From the NCBI RefSeq assembly GCF_000016905.1, contig NC_009616.1, positions 930,001-994,000 on the forward strand: DNA of 64,000 nt, written 5' to 3'. Under the pieces are notes generated by a model. The model saw nothing but the letters and a program-made list of their open reading frames with translations, was not told where the DNA came from and ran no database searches. This DNA is from Thermosipho melanesiensis BI429. GTDB lineage: Bacteria; Thermotogota; Thermotogae; Thermotogales; Fervidobacteriaceae. Each line of letters starts with the position of its first letter. Positions within the stretch are counted from its first letter, which is position 1. Positions 61,883 to 64,000 of this stretch are shown here, piece by piece. A program made the translations under genes and the position numbers.

Positions 61883-62512
61883 GTGGGTCAAAAAGTTCAT
61901 CCACGTGGCTTTAGGCTCGGGATAACAACTGATTGGCAAGCAAAGTGGTTCAACGAAAAGAATTATAAGGAATACTTGCTTGAAGATGAAGAAATAAGAA
62001 AAGTAATAAAATCAAAATACGCACAGGCTGGTATTAGCGAGATAGTAATTGAAAGACCAGATTCGGAAAGAGTAGTTGCTATTGTTAAAACAGCAAGACC
62101 TGGAATAATAATAGGTAAGAAAGGTGCAGAAATAACAGCTTTAAGAAAAGATTTGGAAGAAAAATTTAACAGAAGATTTATTGTGAATGTTGAAGAAATA
62201 AAAACTCCTGAGGTTGATGCGCAATTGATTGCCGAAAATGTTGCAAACAGGATAGAGAAACGTGCATCTTACAAGGTTGTTATGAAAAGGGCAATTTTCA
62301 ATGCAATGAAAAAAGGAGCAAAAGGTATAAAAATAATGGTATCTGGTAGATTAGCTGGTGCGGAAATAGCGAGAACGGAATGGTATTTAAAGGGTAGATT
62401 ACCATTACAGACAATTAGATCGATTATAGATTACGGTACAGCAAGAGCAGAAACGAAATACGGTACAATTGGTATAAAGGTATGGGTTTATAAAGGCGAC
62501 GCCGATATCTGA
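61883..62512 (+). CDS. rpsC: 30S ribosomal protein S3
   Basis: The protein has 209 residues with a GTG start and GAGGTGG upstream. [20 protein letters not shown], the KH domain with [14 protein letters not shown] and the C-terminal [15 protein letters not shown] and [13 protein letters not shown] motifs mark S3. It helps form the mRNA entry site. Confidence 0.98.
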   Translation: MGQKVHPRGFRLGITTDWQAKWFNEKNYKEYLLEDEEIRKVIKSKYAQAGISEIVIERPDSERVVAIVKTARPGIIIGKKGAEITALRKDLEEKFNRRFIVNVEEIKTPEVDAQLIAENVANRIEKRASYKVVMKRAIFNAMKKGAKGIKIMVSGRLAGAEIARTEWYLKGRLPLQTIRSIIDYGTARAETKYGTIGIKVWVYKGDADI

Positions 62513-62534
62513 CGTCTAAAGGAGGTAGTACGAC

Positions 62535-62963
62535 ATGTTAATGCCAAAAAGAGTAAAGTATAGAAAACAACATAGAGGAAGAATGAAGGGTAAAGCGAAA
62601 GGTGGTTCCTTGGTTGCATTTGGAGATTACGGTTTGAAGGCTTTAGAAGCACATTGGATTACAGCACAACAAATTGAGGCATGTAGAATTGCAATTACAA
62701 GAACTTTGAAAAAATCTGGAAAACTTTGGATTAGAATTTTTCCAGATAAGTCATATACAAAACACCCGGCAGAGAGTAAGCTAGGAAAAGGTAAAGGTAA
62801 CGTTGAAGGTTGGGTAGCAGTTGTAAAACCAGGAAGAGTGATGTTCGAAATAGGAGGAGTAAGTGAAGAACTAGCCAGAGAGGCATTGGAATATGCTGCG
62901 ACAAAGCTTCCAATAAGAACAAAAATTGTAAAAAGACATGAGATAGGTGGTGAAGCAGTATGA
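62535..62963 (+). CDS. rplP: 50S ribosomal protein L16
   Basis: The protein has 142 residues. [20 protein letters not shown] and [20 protein letters not shown] are L16 signatures. An ATG two codons later (62541) is an alternative start. Four bases overlap rpmC. L16 lies near the A-site tRNA elbow. Confidence 0.97.
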   Translation: MLMPKRVKYRKQHRGRMKGKAKGGSLVAFGDYGLKALEAHWITAQQIEACRIAITRTLKKSGKLWIRIFPDKSYTKHPAESKLGKGKGNVEGWVAVVKPGRVMFEIGGVSEELAREALEYAATKLPIRTKIVKRHEIGGEAV

Positions 62964-63160
62964 AGGCTGCTGAACTTAGAAATCTTACAAATGAAGAATT
63001 GATGAACTTATTAGAAGAAAAGAAAAGAACACTCATGAATCTGAGATTTCAAAATGTTCTAGGGCAATTGAACGATCATAGTCAAATTTCGAAGACGAAA
63101 AAAGACATAGCAAGAATCAAAACAATTCTCAGAGAAAGAGAATTGGGTGTAAGGAGGTAA
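62960..63160 (+). CDS. rpmC: 50S ribosomal protein L29
   Basis: The protein has 66 residues forming a helical hairpin: [20 protein letters not shown] and [20 protein letters not shown] are characteristic of L29. ATGA overlap with rplP. Confidence 0.96.
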   Translation: MKAAELRNLTNEELMNLLEEKKRTLMNLRFQNVLGQLNDHSQISKTKKDIARIKTILRERELGVRR

Positions 63161-63165
63161 TCGAC

Positions 63166-63465
63166 ATGCCAAAAAAAAGGCTTATTGGAGAAGTTTTAAG
63201 CGATAAGATGGATAAAACAGTTGTAGTTGCTGTAAGTACGTTGGTAAAACACCCGAGAGTGGGTAAATATATAAAAAGAACAAAAAAATACTATGCTCAT
63301 GATGAGAATAACGAGTGTAGAGTAGGGGATATTGTTGAAATCGTTGAATCAAGACCATTAAGCAAACTTAAGAGATGGAAAGTTGAAAGAATCGTGGAAA
63401 GATCTGTTTTTGCGGAAAAAGCTCCAGAAGAAGATTTGGAAGGAGGTAGTAATAATGATAATTAA
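63166..63465 (+). CDS. rpsQ: 30S ribosomal protein S17
   Basis: The protein has 99 residues. [20 protein letters not shown] and [20 protein letters not shown] are S17 motifs. The C-terminus has an acidic extension ([16 protein letters not shown]) not found in E. coli S17; the last 11 bases overlap rplN and hold its ribosome-binding site. Confidence 0.96.
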   Translation: MPKKRLIGEVLSDKMDKTVVVAVSTLVKHPRVGKYIKRTKKYYAHDENNECRVGDIVEIVESRPLSKLKRWKVERIVERSVFAEKAPEEDLEGGSNNDN

Positions 63466-63823
63466 TGAAAGCTACCTCAACGTGGCAGACAATTCAGGTG
63501 CAAAACTTTTAAGAGTGATAAGAGTAATGGGTGGTTCAAGGAGAAAATGGGGAACAGTAGGAGATATTGTTGTATGTAGTGTAAGAGATGCGGTTCCAAA
63601 TGGTGACTTGAAGAAAGGTGATGTAGTTAAAGCAGTTATTGTTAGAACGAAGAAAGAAATTAGAAGACCGGATGGTTCATACATTCGTTTTGATGATAAT
63701 GCTGCTGTTGTACTTGATAAATATAACGAGCCTAAGGGGACACGTGTATTTGGTCCAGTTGCTAAAGAGTTAAGAGAAAAAGGGTTTATGAAAATAGTCT
63801 CCTTAGCGCCGGAAGTATTTTAA
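63455..63823 (+). CDS. rplN: 50S ribosomal protein L14
   Basis: The protein has 122 residues from the ATG at 63455 ([20 protein letters not shown]), just after GGAGG inside rpsQ. The [20 protein letters not shown] and [20 protein letters not shown] segments are standard L14. Confidence 0.98.
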   Translation: MIINESYLNVADNSGAKLLRVIRVMGGSRRKWGTVGDIVVCSVRDAVPNGDLKKGDVVKAVIVRTKKEIRRPDGSYIRFDDNAAVVLDKYNEPKGTRVFGPVAKELREKGFMKIVSLAPEVF

Positions 63824-63836
63824 GGGGTGATGTGCA

Positions 63837-64000
63837 GTGGCAAGGAAAATAAAGAAAGGCGATACAGTTAAGGTATTATCTGGAAAAGATAAAGGGAAGA
63901 CGGGAGAAGTAGTTACAGTTATACCAAAAGAAGATAAAGTCGTAGTTAGAGGAGTAAATATAGTAAAAAGGCATCAAAGACCTAATGCTCAAATGAGGCA
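63837..64000 (+). CDS. rplX: 50S ribosomal protein L24 (3' end missing)
   Basis: A GTG start at 63837 with GGGGTGA upstream opens [20 protein letters not shown] and [14 protein letters not shown], the KOW-motif N-terminal half of L24. The gene runs off the window. L5 (rplE) would be expected next. Confidence 0.95.
   Translation, partial: MARKIKKGDTVKVLSGKDKGKTGEVVTVIPKEDKVVVRGVNIVKRHQRPNAQMR

Noticed and set aside
1-64000. CRISPR array, prophage or complete insertion sequence
   Set aside because: No regularly spaced repeats, integrase, transposase or phage structural genes seen on either strand.

Overview
The window is a chromosomal segment of an AT-rich, thermophilic member of the Thermotogales, most likely Thermosipho or a close relative. 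This is an inference. It rests on strongly Thermotoga-like CheY, EF-Tu and ribosomal proteins, many ATA/AGA/AGG codons, strong GGAGGTG ribosome-binding sites, frequent TTG/GTG starts, secreted beta-barrel candidates and a BamA-type protein that fit an outer 'toga', and a D-ornithine fermentation operon. No phage, CRISPR array or complete insertion sequence is visible; the only mobile-element trace is a solo IS200/IS605-type hairpin near 50.65 kb. Nearly every base is coding.

Layout. 1-7.0 kb (+): the end of a SagB-type oxidoreductase, a secreted HExxH (gluzincin-like) protein, a secreted FG-GAP calcium-repeat protein and four prepilin-type proteins. This resembles a minor-pilin plus PilY1-like tip module. 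7.0-9.5 kb (-): HAD hydrolase and a UPF1-like SF1 helicase. 9.6-10.5 kb (+): a SHOCT membrane protein and a secreted OB-like protein. 10.5-12.5 kb (-): an S9 peptidase. 12.9-18.2 kb (+): ord-ortA-ortB-oraS-oraE, the oxidative D-ornithine pathway. 18.3-26.1 kb (+): tatD, ruvA, an unknown gene, a DRTGG/PHP/HATPase trio, bamA, alaX and a secreted protein, closed by a terminator. 26.2-30.9 kb (+): an RluA-family synthase, two envelope proteins of unknown role and pyk.

31.0-34.0 kb (+): tRNA-Glu, tRNA-Arg and tRNA-Lys, then infC-rpmI-rplT behind a structured leader, rpsB and tmk. 34.0-44.0 kb (-): one tight eleven-gene unit that reads, in transcription order, GGDEF-like membrane protein, truA, unknown, tlyA, secreted protein, cheA, cheW, cheY, fliO, fliP, fliQ. 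44.1-53.6 kb (-): gatA, gatB, an envelope protein, a HemW-like radical SAM protein, ftsW/rodA, a 68-residue protein, MoxR, DUF58 and a membrane protein. 53.7-64.0 kb (+): tRNA-Val and tRNA-Gln, then the fused str and S10 operons (rpsL, rpsG, fusA, tuf, rpsJ, rplC, rplD, rplW, rplB, rpsS, rplV, rpsC, rplP, rpmC, rpsQ, rplN, rplX), cut by the window edge.

The most interesting signals are: the pilus-tip-like module; the infC region, with a non-AUG start and two alternative leader pairings; a possible Shine-Dalgarno-sequestering leader on rpsB; a likely non-AUG start for fliO; the DRTGG/PHP/HATPase trio without hydrogenase genes; a pair of secreted paralogues placed next to bamA/alaX and next to cheA; and the solo IS605-type hairpin that stands where an envelope gene should have its ribosome-binding site.
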